5,339 bases of DNA from Phenylobacterium sp. GTDB lineage: Bacteria; Pseudomonadota; Alphaproteobacteria; Caulobacterales; Caulobacteraceae. The notes beneath the pieces were generated by a model, which saw only the letters and a program-made list of their open reading frames with translations, was not told the origin of the DNA and made no database searches. Position 1 is the first letter of the stretch. Each line of letters starts with the position of its first letter. The DNA is taken from contig JAHUZY010000157.1 of the NCBI GenBank assembly GCA_019264505.1, positions 1 through 5,339 of the forward strand, in the 5' to 3' direction. Shown piece after piece: positions 1-5,339 of this stretch. The translations under genes and the position numbers were made by a program.

Positions 1-158
1 GGCTTGAGTGGTTCCGGGCGCCGGTCCTCATCGGCGGGGAGGGGCGTCCCGGGCTCGGCGACATGGCGCTCAACAGGCTCGCCGATGCGCCGCGCCTACG
101 CCGCGTTGACCTTCGCGTCCTGGGTGACGATCTGTGGGAAAGCTACGAGAGGATCTGA
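1..158 (+). CDS. ribD: RibD, bifunctional riboflavin deaminase/reductase, 3' end only
   Basis: This is the last 51 codons of a gene that enters from the left; complete codons start at base 3 and the stop TGA is at 156-158. The peptide begins LEWFRAPVLIGGEGRPGLGD and ends WESYERI. The APxLIGGxGRPGLGD-like segment followed by a basic stretch and a short acidic/aromatic tail matches the C-terminus of the RibD reductase domain. RibD deaminates the GTP-derived diaminopyrimidine and reduces its ribosyl side chain with NADPH, in the cytoplasm. Only the end of the reductase domain is visible, so the zinc-binding deaminase domain and the active sites cannot be checked. Its stop codon directly abuts the ribE start (TGAATG), and the ribE ribosome-binding site lies inside its last codons, which supports a common transcript. 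The identification rests on a short fragment plus the following ribE and ribH. Confidence 0.9.
   Translation, partial: LEWFRAPVLIGGEGRPGLGDMALNRLADAPRLRRVDLRVLGDDLWESYERI
147..153 (+). promoter_or_regulatory. Shine-Dalgarno of ribE inside the ribD end
   Basis: GAGAGGA lies 5 nt before the ATG at 159 and supports that start, which also gives the invariant MFTGI N-terminus of riboflavin synthase. It sits wholly within ribD coding sequence. Confidence 0.75.
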
Positions 159-749
159 ATGTTCACCGGCATCATCACAGACATCGGCAAGGTCCGCGCC
201 GTGCGCGACACCGACCGAGACCGCAGGTTCGAGATCGAGACCCGATTTGACCTCACGACCATCGATATCGGCGCCTCCATCGCCCACGCCGGCTGTTGCC
301 TGACCGTGGTGGAAAAGGGCCCGGACTGGTTCGCCGTGGAGGTCTCGGGCGAGACCCTGGACAAGACCACCCTGGGCGGCTGGACCACCGGCTACCGGGT
401 GAATCTGGAGCGGTCGGCGCGGGTCGGCGACGAACTGGGCGGCCACATCGTCTCTGGCCATGTGGACGGGGTCGGCGAAGTGGTGTCGGTGCGCGCCGAA
501 GGCGGCTCCCATCGCGTTCAGATCCGCGTCCCGCGTCCGCTGCACCGCTATATCGCGCCCAAAGGCTCCATCACGGTCGAGGGCGTATCTCTGACGGTGA
601 ACGAGGTGGAGGACGACGTGTTTGGCGTGAACCTGATCCCGCACACCTGGGACGTCACAACCCTGGGCGAGCTGAAACCTGGTTCGCGGGTCAATCTGGA
701 GATCGACATGCTGGCGCGCTATCTCGCGCGTTGGCGCGAAACCGCCTAA
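159..749 (+). CDS. ribE: Riboflavin synthase, alpha subunit
   Basis: This 196-residue enzyme catalyses the last step of riboflavin synthesis: two molecules of 6,7-dimethyl-8-ribityllumazine dismutate into riboflavin and a pyrimidinedione that is recycled by RibH. The two tandem lumazine-binding barrels are visible. The first is about residues 1-96, with MFTGI at 1-5, GCCLTV at 45-50 (Cys47 matches the conserved active-site cysteine) and GGHIVSGHVDG at 94-104. The second is about 97-190, with KGSITVEGVSLTVN at 135-148 and IPHT at 160-163. It is slightly shorter than the E. coli enzyme (about 213 residues) because the C-terminal tail is short; the family usually works as a trimer. The start is fixed by the MFTGI motif and a good Shine-Dalgarno. 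It follows ribD without a gap. The symbol ribE is used as in alphaproteobacteria; E. coli calls this gene ribC. Confidence 0.97.
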   Translation: MFTGIITDIGKVRAVRDTDRDRRFEIETRFDLTTIDIGASIAHAGCCLTVVEKGPDWFAVEVSGETLDKTTLGGWTTGYRVNLERSARVGDELGGHIVSGHVDGVGEVVSVRAEGGSHRVQIRVPRPLHRYIAPKGSITVEGVSLTVNEVEDDVFGVNLIPHTWDVTTLGELKPGSRVNLEIDMLARYLARWRETA

Positions 750-753
750 AGGC

Positions 754-762
754 AGGGAGAAG
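754..762 (+). promoter_or_regulatory. Orphan Shine-Dalgarno-like sequence between ribE and ribH
   Basis: AGGGAGAAG starts 5 nt after the ribE stop and ends 29 nt before the ribH ATG at 792, too far to serve it. No ATG, GTG or TTG lies 5-12 nt downstream of it. The ribH start has only a weak GGAA at 782-785 (6 nt spacing). It may be the ribosome-binding site of a lost gene, or a chance purine run. Confidence 0.3.
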
Positions 763-791
763 ATCGCCTTCCGCGGTCGCTGGAATCCAAG

Positions 792-1253
792 ATGCAAGAC
801 CAGAAGCTGCGCGTCCTCGTGGTCGAGGCGCGGTTTTACAGTGAGATCGCCGACGCCCTCCTGGCCGGCGCGACCGACGTGCTGAGCGCCCACGATGTCG
901 ATTTCGACGTGGTGACGGTGCCTGGCGCCCTGGAGATTCCGGGCGCCATCGCCATCGCTGACGCCTCGGGCGCGGGCGCCGGCGTAGCCTATGACGGCTA
1001 TGTGGCTCTGGGCTGTGTGATTCGCGGGGAGACCTATCACTTCGAGGTGGTGTCCAATGAATCCGCCCGCGGCCTGATGGATCTGACGATCAGCCGCAAG
1101 CTCTGCGTCGGAAACGGCATCCTGACCGTCGATGAAGAGGCGCAGGCCTGGACCCGCGCCCGGGCGAGCCAGGCCGACAAGGGCGGCGGGGCGGCGCGCG
1201 CCTGCCTGGAGATGATCAGCCTGAAGGCGCGGCTTTCTGGGCATGATCAATGA
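792..1253 (+). CDS. ribH: 6,7-dimethyl-8-ribityllumazine synthase
   Basis: This 153-residue cytoplasmic enzyme condenses 5-amino-6-ribitylaminouracil with 3,4-dihydroxy-2-butanone 4-phosphate to give lumazine, the substrate of RibE. Family motifs appear in order: EARFY at 12-16 (aromatic stacking residue; many homologues have Asn where Tyr16 is), VPGALEIP at 43-50, [17 protein letters not shown] at 74-90 with His83 at the usual catalytic histidine position, NGILTV at 108-113, an Arg near 122 at the phosphate-binding position, and [14 protein letters not shown] at 128-141. Length is typical of the family, whose members form pentamers or 60-meric capsids. ATG 792 is the only standard start: the frame is closed upstream by the ribE stop at 747-749 and holds only a CTG at 780. 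The stop overlaps the nusB start by 4 bp. The ribBA gene that would supply the second substrate is not in the window. Confidence 0.97.
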   Translation: MQDQKLRVLVVEARFYSEIADALLAGATDVLSAHDVDFDVVTVPGALEIPGAIAIADASGAGAGVAYDGYVALGCVIRGETYHFEVVSNESARGLMDLTISRKLCVGNGILTVDEEAQAWTRARASQADKGGGAARACLEMISLKARLSGHDQ

Positions 1254-1720
1254 GCGCCGACCTGCCCACGCCGCCGCAGCCGCCACGCCAGGCCCGCTCT
1301 GTCGCCCGTCTCGCCGTCGTCCAGGCGCTCTACCAGATGGAAGTCTCGGGGGCCGGCGTTGAGGCGGTGATCCGCGAGTTCTCCGACCACCGGTTCGAGC
1401 GCGACGTGGAGGGCTTCGCCTTGACCGGCGCCGACGAGACCTTCTTCGCCGAACTCCTGCGCGGCGTCGTCACACACCAGGCGCAGGTGGATCGCGCCGT
1501 GGTCCGACGCCTGGCCACGGGCTGGCGGCTCGAACGTCTTGACGCGACGGTCCGCGCCATACTGCGATCGGGCGCCTATGAACTGTCCGAGCGCCCCGAC
1601 GTGCCCACCGAGGTGGTGATCGATGAGTATGTCGAACTGGCCAAGTCCTTCTTCGAAGGGCCCGAGCCCGGCTTTGTGAACGGCGCCCTGGACGGCGTGG
1701 CCCAGGATGTCCGGACCTGA
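1250..1720 (+). CDS. nusB: Transcription antitermination protein NusB
   Basis: This encodes a 156-residue NusB. The family forms an all-helical fold that pairs with ribosomal protein S10 (NusE) and binds boxA RNA, keeping RNA polymerase processive through rRNA operons. After a proline-rich start (residues 6-12), the first helix carries [13 protein letters not shown] at 19-31, as in other NusB proteins. The C-terminal half has the most conserved region: [19 protein letters not shown] at 94-112, [17 protein letters not shown] at 118-134 and [12 protein letters not shown] at 140-151. It is somewhat longer than E. coli NusB (139 residues), mainly at the N-terminus and in the loop around 45-60. 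The start overlaps the ribH stop as ATGA, which implies coupled translation. Position between ribH and thiL is the widespread proteobacterial order. Confidence 0.96.
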   Translation: MSADLPTPPQPPRQARSVARLAVVQALYQMEVSGAGVEAVIREFSDHRFERDVEGFALTGADETFFAELLRGVVTHQAQVDRAVVRRLATGWRLERLDATVRAILRSGAYELSERPDVPTEVVIDEYVELAKSFFEGPEPGFVNGALDGVAQDVRT

Positions 1721-2675
1721 TGAGACCGGCCATCCGCCGGGGGAATTCGAACAGATCGCCCGGCTCTACCGGCCTCTGACGCGGGGGGCGCCAGAAGCGC
1801 TGGGACTTCTCGATGATGCGGCGGTGATCCCGTCGCGGCCCGGTTACGACCTGGTTATCACCAAGGACGCGCTGGTCGAGGGCGTGCACGTCCCGTGGGG
1901 CGAGGCCAGGGACCTGGTGGCGCGCAAGCTGCTCCGGACCAATCTGTCAGATCTCGCGGCCAAGGGGGCTGAGCCCTTCGGCTATTTCCTCGCCGTCGCC
2001 TGGCCGCCGGACGCCGATTTCGCCGTGCGCGAGGCCTTCGCCCGCGGTTTGCAGGTCGACGGGGCGGCCTTTGACGTCTCTCTGCTGGGGGGCGACACGG
2101 TCTCGACCTCAGGCCCCCTCAGCGCCAGTCTGACCCTGCTGGGTTGGACGCCGCAGGGCCAGGCCGTGCTGCGGTCAGGCGCGAGGCCTGGCGATCTGGT
2201 CATCGTCAGCGGGCCGATCGGGGATGGCGGTCTAGGCCTGGCCGCCGTCCAGGGGCGCTTAGCCGATCAGCATGGCTACCTGGCTCTGCGCTACAGGTTG
2301 CCGACGCCGCGGCTGGATCTGCGCGATGGTCTGCGCCGATGGGCCACGGCCTGCGCCGATGTGTCCGACGGCCTCATCGCTGACGCGGGCCACATCGCCG
2401 CCGCCAGCGGGGTCGCCTTGCGCCTGGACCTGGCCCGGCTGCCGATCTCGCCGCCTGCGGCCGCGTGGCTCGCCCCGCAGCCCGACAAAGCCGCTGGGCT
2501 TGGTCGGCTGGCCAGCTTCGGCGACGACTACGAACTGGTGCTCACCGCGCCGCCGGACGCCGCTACGGCGCTGGGTCTGCCGGTCATCGGGGTTGTGGAG
2601 GCCGGAGCAGGGGTGAGCGTGACGTTTGCGGGGGCGACCGTGTCTGTAGAGGCCGCGGGCTGGACCCACCCTTGA
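1707..2675 (+). CDS. thiL: Thiamine-monophosphate kinase
   Basis: This 322-residue enzyme phosphorylates thiamine monophosphate with ATP and Mg2+ to give thiamine diphosphate, the active cofactor. It has the PurM/ThiL-type layout. The N-terminal domain shows [13 protein letters not shown] at 12-24, DDAAVI at 36-41, [11 protein letters not shown] at 52-62, [18 protein letters not shown] at 79-96 and LLGGDT at 126-131; these aspartates bind metal and phosphates in the family. The C-terminal domain shows [17 protein letters not shown] at 162-178, [14 protein letters not shown] at 218-231 and [12 protein letters not shown] at 271-282, where Asp273 replaces the Glu of E. coli. Length matches the family (about 325). 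The start lies 14 bp inside nusB and has no good Shine-Dalgarno, so translation probably depends on nusB. A short non-conserved tail (about residues 1-11) precedes the first motif, so a slightly later start cannot be fully excluded. Confidence 0.95.
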   Translation: MSGPDETGHPPGEFEQIARLYRPLTRGAPEALGLLDDAAVIPSRPGYDLVITKDALVEGVHVPWGEARDLVARKLLRTNLSDLAAKGAEPFGYFLAVAWPPDADFAVREAFARGLQVDGAAFDVSLLGGDTVSTSGPLSASLTLLGWTPQGQAVLRSGARPGDLVIVSGPIGDGGLGLAAVQGRLADQHGYLALRYRLPTPRLDLRDGLRRWATACADVSDGLIADAGHIAAASGVALRLDLARLPISPPAAAWLAPQPDKAAGLGRLASFGDDYELVLTAPPDAATALGLPVIGVVEAGAGVSVTFAGATVSVEAAGWTHP

Positions 2676-2690
2676 TCGTAAGACTACGGC

Positions 2691-2705
2691 AACCCTGTCT
2701 GGGTT
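2691..2705 (+). repeat. Small hairpin upstream of the exported-protein gene
   Basis: AACCC and GGGTT form a perfect 5-bp inverted repeat with a 5-nt loop (TGTCT). It lies in the 41-bp gap after thiL, ending 11 nt before the next ATG and next to its likely ribosome-binding site (TTAGG, 2704-2708). No T-run follows, so it is unlikely to be an intrinsic terminator. Five base pairs can occur by chance. Confidence 0.25.
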
Positions 2706-2716
2706 AGGCTTGGTCC

Positions 2717-3166
2717 ATGCATCGTCGAAGCCTGCTCGCCCTTCTCCCCCTCGTGCTGGCGGCCGGTCCCGCCATGGCGGCCGGAGGCGGCGGCAAGGCC
2801 GCTGACAAGGCCGGCACAGCTCAGTATATCGATATCTCGCCGGTCGCCCTGCCGGTGACCATTGGCGACAGGGTGGTGAACTACATCTTTGTCGGCGTTC
2901 GCCTGAACCTCACCGCCATGGCCAATGTGCAGAAGCTGCGGGAACGGGAACCGTTCTTTCGGGATGCGCTGGTCCGCGCCGCGCATCGGACCCCATTCAC
3001 CGGCAAGACCAACTTCACGACCATCGATGTTGATCGGCTGAAGGCCGTGATGCTGAAGGATGCCGTGCGCCTCGGGGGCAAGGACATTCAGAGCGTGGCG
3101 GTGATGTCCCAGACCGCCAAACGCCAGAGCGGACTGCCCAAGCATCCAGGCGCTCCAGCAGGCTGA
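2717..3166 (+). CDS. Exported protein of unknown function, FliL-like by eye
   Basis: I do not recognise this 149-residue protein as a named family member. It begins MHRRSLLALLPLVLAAGPAM and has a likely signal-peptidase site after AMA at 19-21. Arg3-Arg4 followed by Ser-Leu-Leu resembles a Tat signal (RRxLL), though Sec export is also possible. A Gly/Ala/Lys-rich linker spans about 22-35. The mature part has a beta-rich stretch YIDISPVALPV (37-47), a hydrophobic strand VNYIFVGVRLNL (54-65), a helix with EPFFRDALVRA (78-88), TIDVDRLKAVMLKDA (102-116) and a last strand with SVAVMSQ (126-132). This strand/helix order resembles the periplasmic domain of the flagellar protein FliL, but FliL has an uncleaved membrane anchor. 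No cysteines are present and no lipobox is seen. The gene lies 41 bp after thiL with TTAGG as probable ribosome-binding site, so it may share that transcript. The gene call is firm; the FliL relation is inference. Confidence 0.85.
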   Translation: MHRRSLLALLPLVLAAGPAMAAGGGGKAADKAGTAQYIDISPVALPVTIGDRVVNYIFVGVRLNLTAMANVQKLREREPFFRDALVRAAHRTPFTGKTNFTTIDVDRLKAVMLKDAVRLGGKDIQSVAVMSQTAKRQSGLPKHPGAPAG

Positions 3167-3187
3167 GTCCGCGCTTCTGCACAACCC

Positions 3188-3206
3188 GTTGCGCCCCTAT
3201 CGCAAC
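3188..3206 (+). repeat. Hairpin with a loop complementary to the hppA ribosome-binding region
   Basis: GTTGCG (3188-3193) and CGCAAC (3201-3206) form a perfect 6-bp stem around the 7-nt loop CCCCTAT. It lies 21 nt after the stop of the exported-protein gene. No T-run follows, so it is not a standard intrinsic terminator. CGCCCCTAT (3192-3200) is the exact reverse complement of ATAGGGGCG (3330-3338), which contains the hppA Shine-Dalgarno. Confidence 0.4.
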
Positions 3207-3207
3207 C

Positions 3208-3233
3208 TTGGCACAGTCGCCGCGCGATAAAAA
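3208..3233 (+). promoter_or_regulatory. Candidate housekeeping promoter for hppA
   Basis: TTGGCA (3208-3213) matches a -35 box at five of six positions. An A/T stretch, GATAAAAATAA (3226-3236), stands out in very GC-rich surroundings. GCGATAAA (3224-3231) resembles the Caulobacter housekeeping -10 pattern GCTANAWC. The spacing is slightly short (12-14 nt, depending on the hexamer chosen), so the exact -10 is uncertain. This is the only place in the 180-bp gap that looks like a promoter. A start site near 3238-3242 would give a leader of roughly 105 nt. Confidence 0.4.
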
Positions 3234-3236
3234 TAA

Positions 3237-3260
3237 GAGGCGTCGCAATGACGGCGTCTC
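3237..3260 (+). repeat. Imperfect hairpin in the hppA leader
   Basis: GAGGCGTCG (3237-3245) can pair with CGGCGTCTC (3252-3260) as RNA: seven Watson-Crick and two G-U pairs, with the 6-nt loop CAATGA. The loop carries the ATG of the possible leader ORF at 3248, and its GAGG ribosome-binding sequence lies in the 5' arm. The plus-strand transcript has no U-run after the stem. Confidence 0.4.
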
Positions 3261-3343
3261 AACCCAGAGGAAACGTTGCGGCCTGTCCTTCCCGCCTCCC
3301 GGCGGTGAAGCGTCGCGTCGCGCCATTGAATAGGGGCGTCTGA
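3248..3343 (+). CDS. Possible 31-codon leader ORF upstream of hppA
   Basis: An ATG at 3248 opens a 31-codon frame that closes with TGA at 3341-3343, only 3 nt before the hppA ATG at 3347. TAAGAGG (3234-3240) precedes it at 7 nt, a reasonable Shine-Dalgarno. The peptide starts MTASQPRGNV, is basic (six Arg/Lys) and has no visible signal or membrane segment. The frame is the same as that of hppA and its last codons cover the hppA ribosome-binding site, so terminating ribosomes could re-initiate on hppA. If transcription starts near 3238-3242, most of the Shine-Dalgarno would be missing from the mRNA, which weakens the case. A 31-codon open frame is not rare in GC-rich DNA. I do not recognise the peptide; a coding or regulatory role is inference. 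Confidence 0.25.
   Translation: MTASQPRGNVAACPSRLPAVKRRVAPLNRGV
3292..3305 (+). repeat. GC hairpin in the hppA leader
   Basis: CCGCC (3292-3296) and GGCGG (3301-3305) form a perfect 5-bp GC stem with the tetraloop TCCC, about 26 nt before the hppA Shine-Dalgarno. It may shape the leader RNA; a short GC stem is also expected by chance here. Confidence 0.3.
3332..3336 (+). promoter_or_regulatory. Shine-Dalgarno of hppA
   Basis: AGGGG ends 10 nt before the ATG at 3347, slightly farther than ideal, and supports that start. The start is also consistent with the usual HppA N-terminus, a first membrane helix followed by [15 protein letters not shown]. The same bases lie inside the possible leader ORF and in the segment complementary to 3192-3200. 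Confidence 0.65.
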
Positions 3344-3346
3344 ACT

Positions 3347-5339
3347 ATGAGTCTCGAGCTTATGCTGGTGATTATCGCCGGCTTGCTGGCGGTGCTGTAC
3401 GGCGTCGTCCAGTCCGCATCCCTGATGCGGGCCTCCCCTGGAAACCCACGAATGCAGGAGATCGCCGCGGCGATCCAGGAAGGCGCCCAGGCCTATCTGC
3501 GTCGCCAGTACACCACCATCGCCATGGTGGGCGTGGTCATCCTGATCGGTGTCGGCGTCCTGCTGGGCGTTCTGCCGGCGATCGGGTTCCTGATCGGTGC
3601 GGTGCTGTCTGGCGCCGCGGGCTTCGCCGGCATGTGGATCTCTGTGCGGGCCAATGTCCGCACGGCCCAGGCCGCGTCTGAAAGCCTCGAGAAAGGGCTC
3701 TCCCTGGCGTTCCGCTCGGGCGCGGTCACCGGCATGCTGGTGGCGGGTTTCGCCCTGGTGGGCGTGGCCGGCTACTTCTTCGTGCTGACTGGCCCGCTGG
3801 GCTTTGCGCTGACCAGCCGTGAAGTGGTGGACTCCCTGGTGGCTCTGGGCTTCGGCGCCTCGCTGATCTCCATCTTCGCCCGCCTGGGCGGTGGGATCTT
3901 CACCAAGGGCGCCGACGTGGGCGGCGACATGGTGGGCAAGGTGGAGGCCGGCATTCCCGAGGATGATCCGCGCAACGCCGCGACCATCGCCGACAATGTG
4001 GGCGACAATGTCGGCGACTGCGCCGGCATGGCCGCCGACCTGTTCGAGACCTATGCGGTGACCACGGTCGCCACCATGGTGCTGGCGGCCATCTTCTTCC
4101 GGGGCACGCCCCTGGTTGAGACCATGATGATGCTGCCCCTGGCCATCTGCGGCGTCTGCATCATCACCTCGATCATCGGCACCTTCTTCGTCCGTCTGGG
4201 CAAGTCCCGCAACATCATGGGCGCGCTCTATCGCGGCCTGATCGTCACCGGCCTGCTGTCCGTCGGCGCCATCTGGTGGGTCACCACCCGCATGGTCCCG
4301 GACATGGTCACCCTGGGGACCCGCAGCTTTGATGGCCTGTCGCTGTTCTATTGCGGCGTGGTCGGCCTGGCTGTGACCGCAGCCATCGTCGTCATCACCG
4401 AATACTACACCAGCACGGTCTTCCGTCCGGTGAAGTCGGTCGCCAAGGCCAGCGTCTCTGGCCACGGCACCAACGTCATCCAGGGGCTGGCTGTCAGCCT
4501 GGAGTCCACGGCTCTTCCGGCCCTGGTCATCATCGCCGGCATCATTGCGGCCAATGGCCTGGCGGGCCTGTTCGGCATCGCCATCGCCACCACCGCCATG
4601 TTGTCACTGGCCGGCTTCATTGTCGCGCTGGACGCCTTCGGCCCGGTGACCGACAACGCCGGCGGCATCGCCGAGATGGCGGGCCTGCCCGCTGACGTCC
4701 GGGTCTCCACCGACGCCCTCGACGCGGTCGGCAACACCACCAAGGCCGTGACCAAGGGCTACGCCATCGGTTCGGCCGGCCTCGGGGCCCTGGTGCTGTT
4801 CGGCGCCTATACCGAAGACCTGAAGTTCTTCGCCTCCACCGCCGAGCCAGGCTCCTTCTTCGAGGGGATGGGCGCCGTCGCCTTCGACCTGTCCAACCCC
4901 TATGTGGTTGTGGGCCTGCTGTTCGGGGGGCTCTTGCCCTTCCTGTTCGGCGGCATGTCCATGACGGCGGTGGGGCGCGCGGCCGAGGCCGTGGTCGTCG
5001 AGGTCCGCCGCCAGTTCAAGGAAAACCCCGGCATCATGACCGGCGAGGTCAAGCCGGAATACGGTCGGGCCGTGGACATCCTGACCAAGGCGGCCATCCG
5101 CGAAATGATCGTGCCGAGCCTTCTGCCGGTCGTCTCGCCCGTGGTGCTGTTCTTCGTGATCATGGCCATCGCCGGCAAGGCTGACGCCTTCTCGGCCCTC
5201 GGCGCCATGCTCATGGGGGTCATTGTCACCGGTCTGTTCGTGGCCATCTCCATGACCTCGGGCGGCGGCGCCTGGGACAACGCCAAGAAGCTGATCGAAG
5301 AGGGCCACCACGGCGGCAAGGGATCGGAGGCTCACAAGG
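3347..5339 (+). CDS. hppA: Potassium-independent proton-pumping membrane pyrophosphatase, 3' end cut
   Basis: This encodes an inner-membrane pump that hydrolyses pyrophosphate and exports protons. The window holds 664 residues, ending SEAHK, of a family usually about 700-720 long. Many hydrophobic helices are visible (about 4-24, 58-76, 78-98, 127-147, 163-180, 236-251, 263-282, 297-313 and more). Substrate- and Mg-binding motifs are intact: [15 protein letters not shown] at 186-200 (Lys187, Asp190, Asp194), PEDDPRN at 204-210, DNVGDNVGD at 216-224, [12 protein letters not shown] at 429-440 and [11 protein letters not shown] near 638-648. GNTTKA at 462-467 has Lys466 and Thr469 where potassium-dependent members have Ala and another residue, which marks the K+-independent, H+-pumping class. 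The last cluster (DTVGDPxKDT-type) lies beyond the edge. No stop or frameshift occurs. It probably has its own promoter in the 180-bp gap upstream. Confidence 0.98.
   Translation, partial: MSLELMLVIIAGLLAVLYGVVQSASLMRASPGNPRMQEIAAAIQEGAQAYLRRQYTTIAMVGVVILIGVGVLLGVLPAIGFLIGAVLSGAAGFAGMWISVRANVRTAQAASESLEKGLSLAFRSGAVTGMLVAGFALVGVAGYFFVLTGPLGFALTSREVVDSLVALGFGASLISIFARLGGGIFTKGADVGGDMVGKVEAGIPEDDPRNAATIADNVGDNVGDCAGMAADLFETYAVTTVATMVLAAIFFRGTPLVETMMMLPLAICGVCIITSIIGTFFVRLGKSRNIMGALYRGLIVTGLLSVGAIWWVTTRMVPDMVTLGTRSFDGLSLFYCGVVGLAVTAAIVVITEYYTSTVFRPVKSVAKASVSGHGTNVIQGLAVSLESTALPALVIIAGIIAANGLAGLFGIAIATTAMLSLAGFIVALDAFGPVTDNAGGIAEMAGLPADVRVSTDALDAVGNTTKAVTKGYAIGSAGLGALVLFGAYTEDLKFFASTAEPGSFFEGMGAVAFDLSNPYVVVGLLFGGLLPFLFGGMSMTAVGRAAEAVVVEVRRQFKENPGIMTGEVKPEYGRAVDILTKAAIREMIVPSLLPVVSPVVLFFVIMAIAGKADAFSALGAMLMGVIVTGLFVAISMTSGGGAWDNAKKLIEEGHHGGKGSEAHK

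Noticed and set aside
4..303. A 99-codon plus-strand frame crossing the ribD/ribE junction
   Set aside because: It is a Ser/Arg-rich out-of-frame product that overlaps the real ribD end and the ribE start.
750..791. An FMN riboswitch before ribH
   Set aside because: The 42-bp gap is far too short for the FMN aptamer and has none of its conserved segments.
96..1286. A 396-codon open frame on the minus strand opposite ribE and ribH
   Set aside because: It runs antisense through two well-conserved genes and has no recognisable motif; it is a GC-bias shadow.
1707..1720. The nusB/thiL overlap as a sequencing error or wrong start
   Set aside because: Both reading frames are intact and conserved on either side; a 14-bp overlap is normal for coupled operon genes.
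3226..3260. Intrinsic terminator on the minus strand (stem followed by TTATTTTTATC)
   Set aside because: Read on the minus strand, the two G-U pairs of the stem become A-C mismatches, and no minus-strand gene lies nearby to terminate. The A/T stretch is better explained as part of a plus-strand promoter.
3248..3346. N-terminal extension of HppA disrupted by the TGA at 3341
   Set aside because: The upstream frame is in phase with hppA, but HppA proteins normally begin at the position given by ATG 3347, which has its own Shine-Dalgarno. There is no sign of a broken gene.
3197..4465. A 422-codon open frame on the minus strand opposite hppA
   Set aside because: Its product is a low-complexity mix of His, Asp, Gly, Gln and Ala with no domain. 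It mirrors the codon pattern of hppA, which is unmistakable on the plus strand.
4604..5335. A 243-codon open frame on the minus strand opposite the hppA 3' half
   Set aside because: It has the same His/Gly/Asp-rich antisense composition and no motif; hppA accounts for this stretch.

Overview
The window is a GC-rich piece of bacterial chromosome with seven genes, all on the plus strand and tightly packed. The protein sequences and gene order point to an alphaproteobacterium, most likely of the Caulobacterales (Caulobacter, Phenylobacterium or Brevundimonas type). That placement comes from remembered family sequences and gene order, not from a search. I see no mobile elements, CRISPR arrays, tRNA or rRNA genes, or signs of horizontal transfer.

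Positions 1-2675 hold a riboflavin/thiamine/NusB operon: the 3' end of ribD, then ribE, ribH, nusB and thiL. ribD and ribE abut with no gap, ribH and nusB overlap by 4 bp, and nusB and thiL overlap by 14 bp. This fits one transcript with translational coupling. RibD prepares the pyrimidine intermediate, RibH condenses it with dihydroxybutanone phosphate to lumazine, and RibE dismutates lumazine to riboflavin. ThiL makes thiamine diphosphate, and NusB is a transcription antitermination factor. A ribBA gene, which I recall between ribE and ribH in Caulobacter, is absent. Only a 42-bp gap remains there, holding a Shine-Dalgarno-like sequence too far from the ribH start to serve it.

Positions 2676-3166 hold a small gene of unrecognised function, 41 bp behind thiL. 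It encodes an exported protein with a Tat-like or Sec signal peptide. Its mature part resembles, by eye, the periplasmic domain of FliL.

Positions 3167-3346 form the only substantial intergenic region (180 bp) and lead into hppA. It holds a candidate promoter, three short hairpins, and a possible 31-codon leader ORF that ends 3 nt before the hppA start. It also holds a 9-nt sequence in an upstream hairpin that is exactly complementary to the hppA ribosome-binding region. This is the most unusual part of the window.

Positions 3347-5339 hold hppA, a membrane proton-pumping pyrophosphatase of the potassium-independent type. The window edge cuts it before its C-terminal catalytic cluster. I found no clear new multi-gene system. 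The best leads are the structured hppA leader and the exported FliL-like protein.
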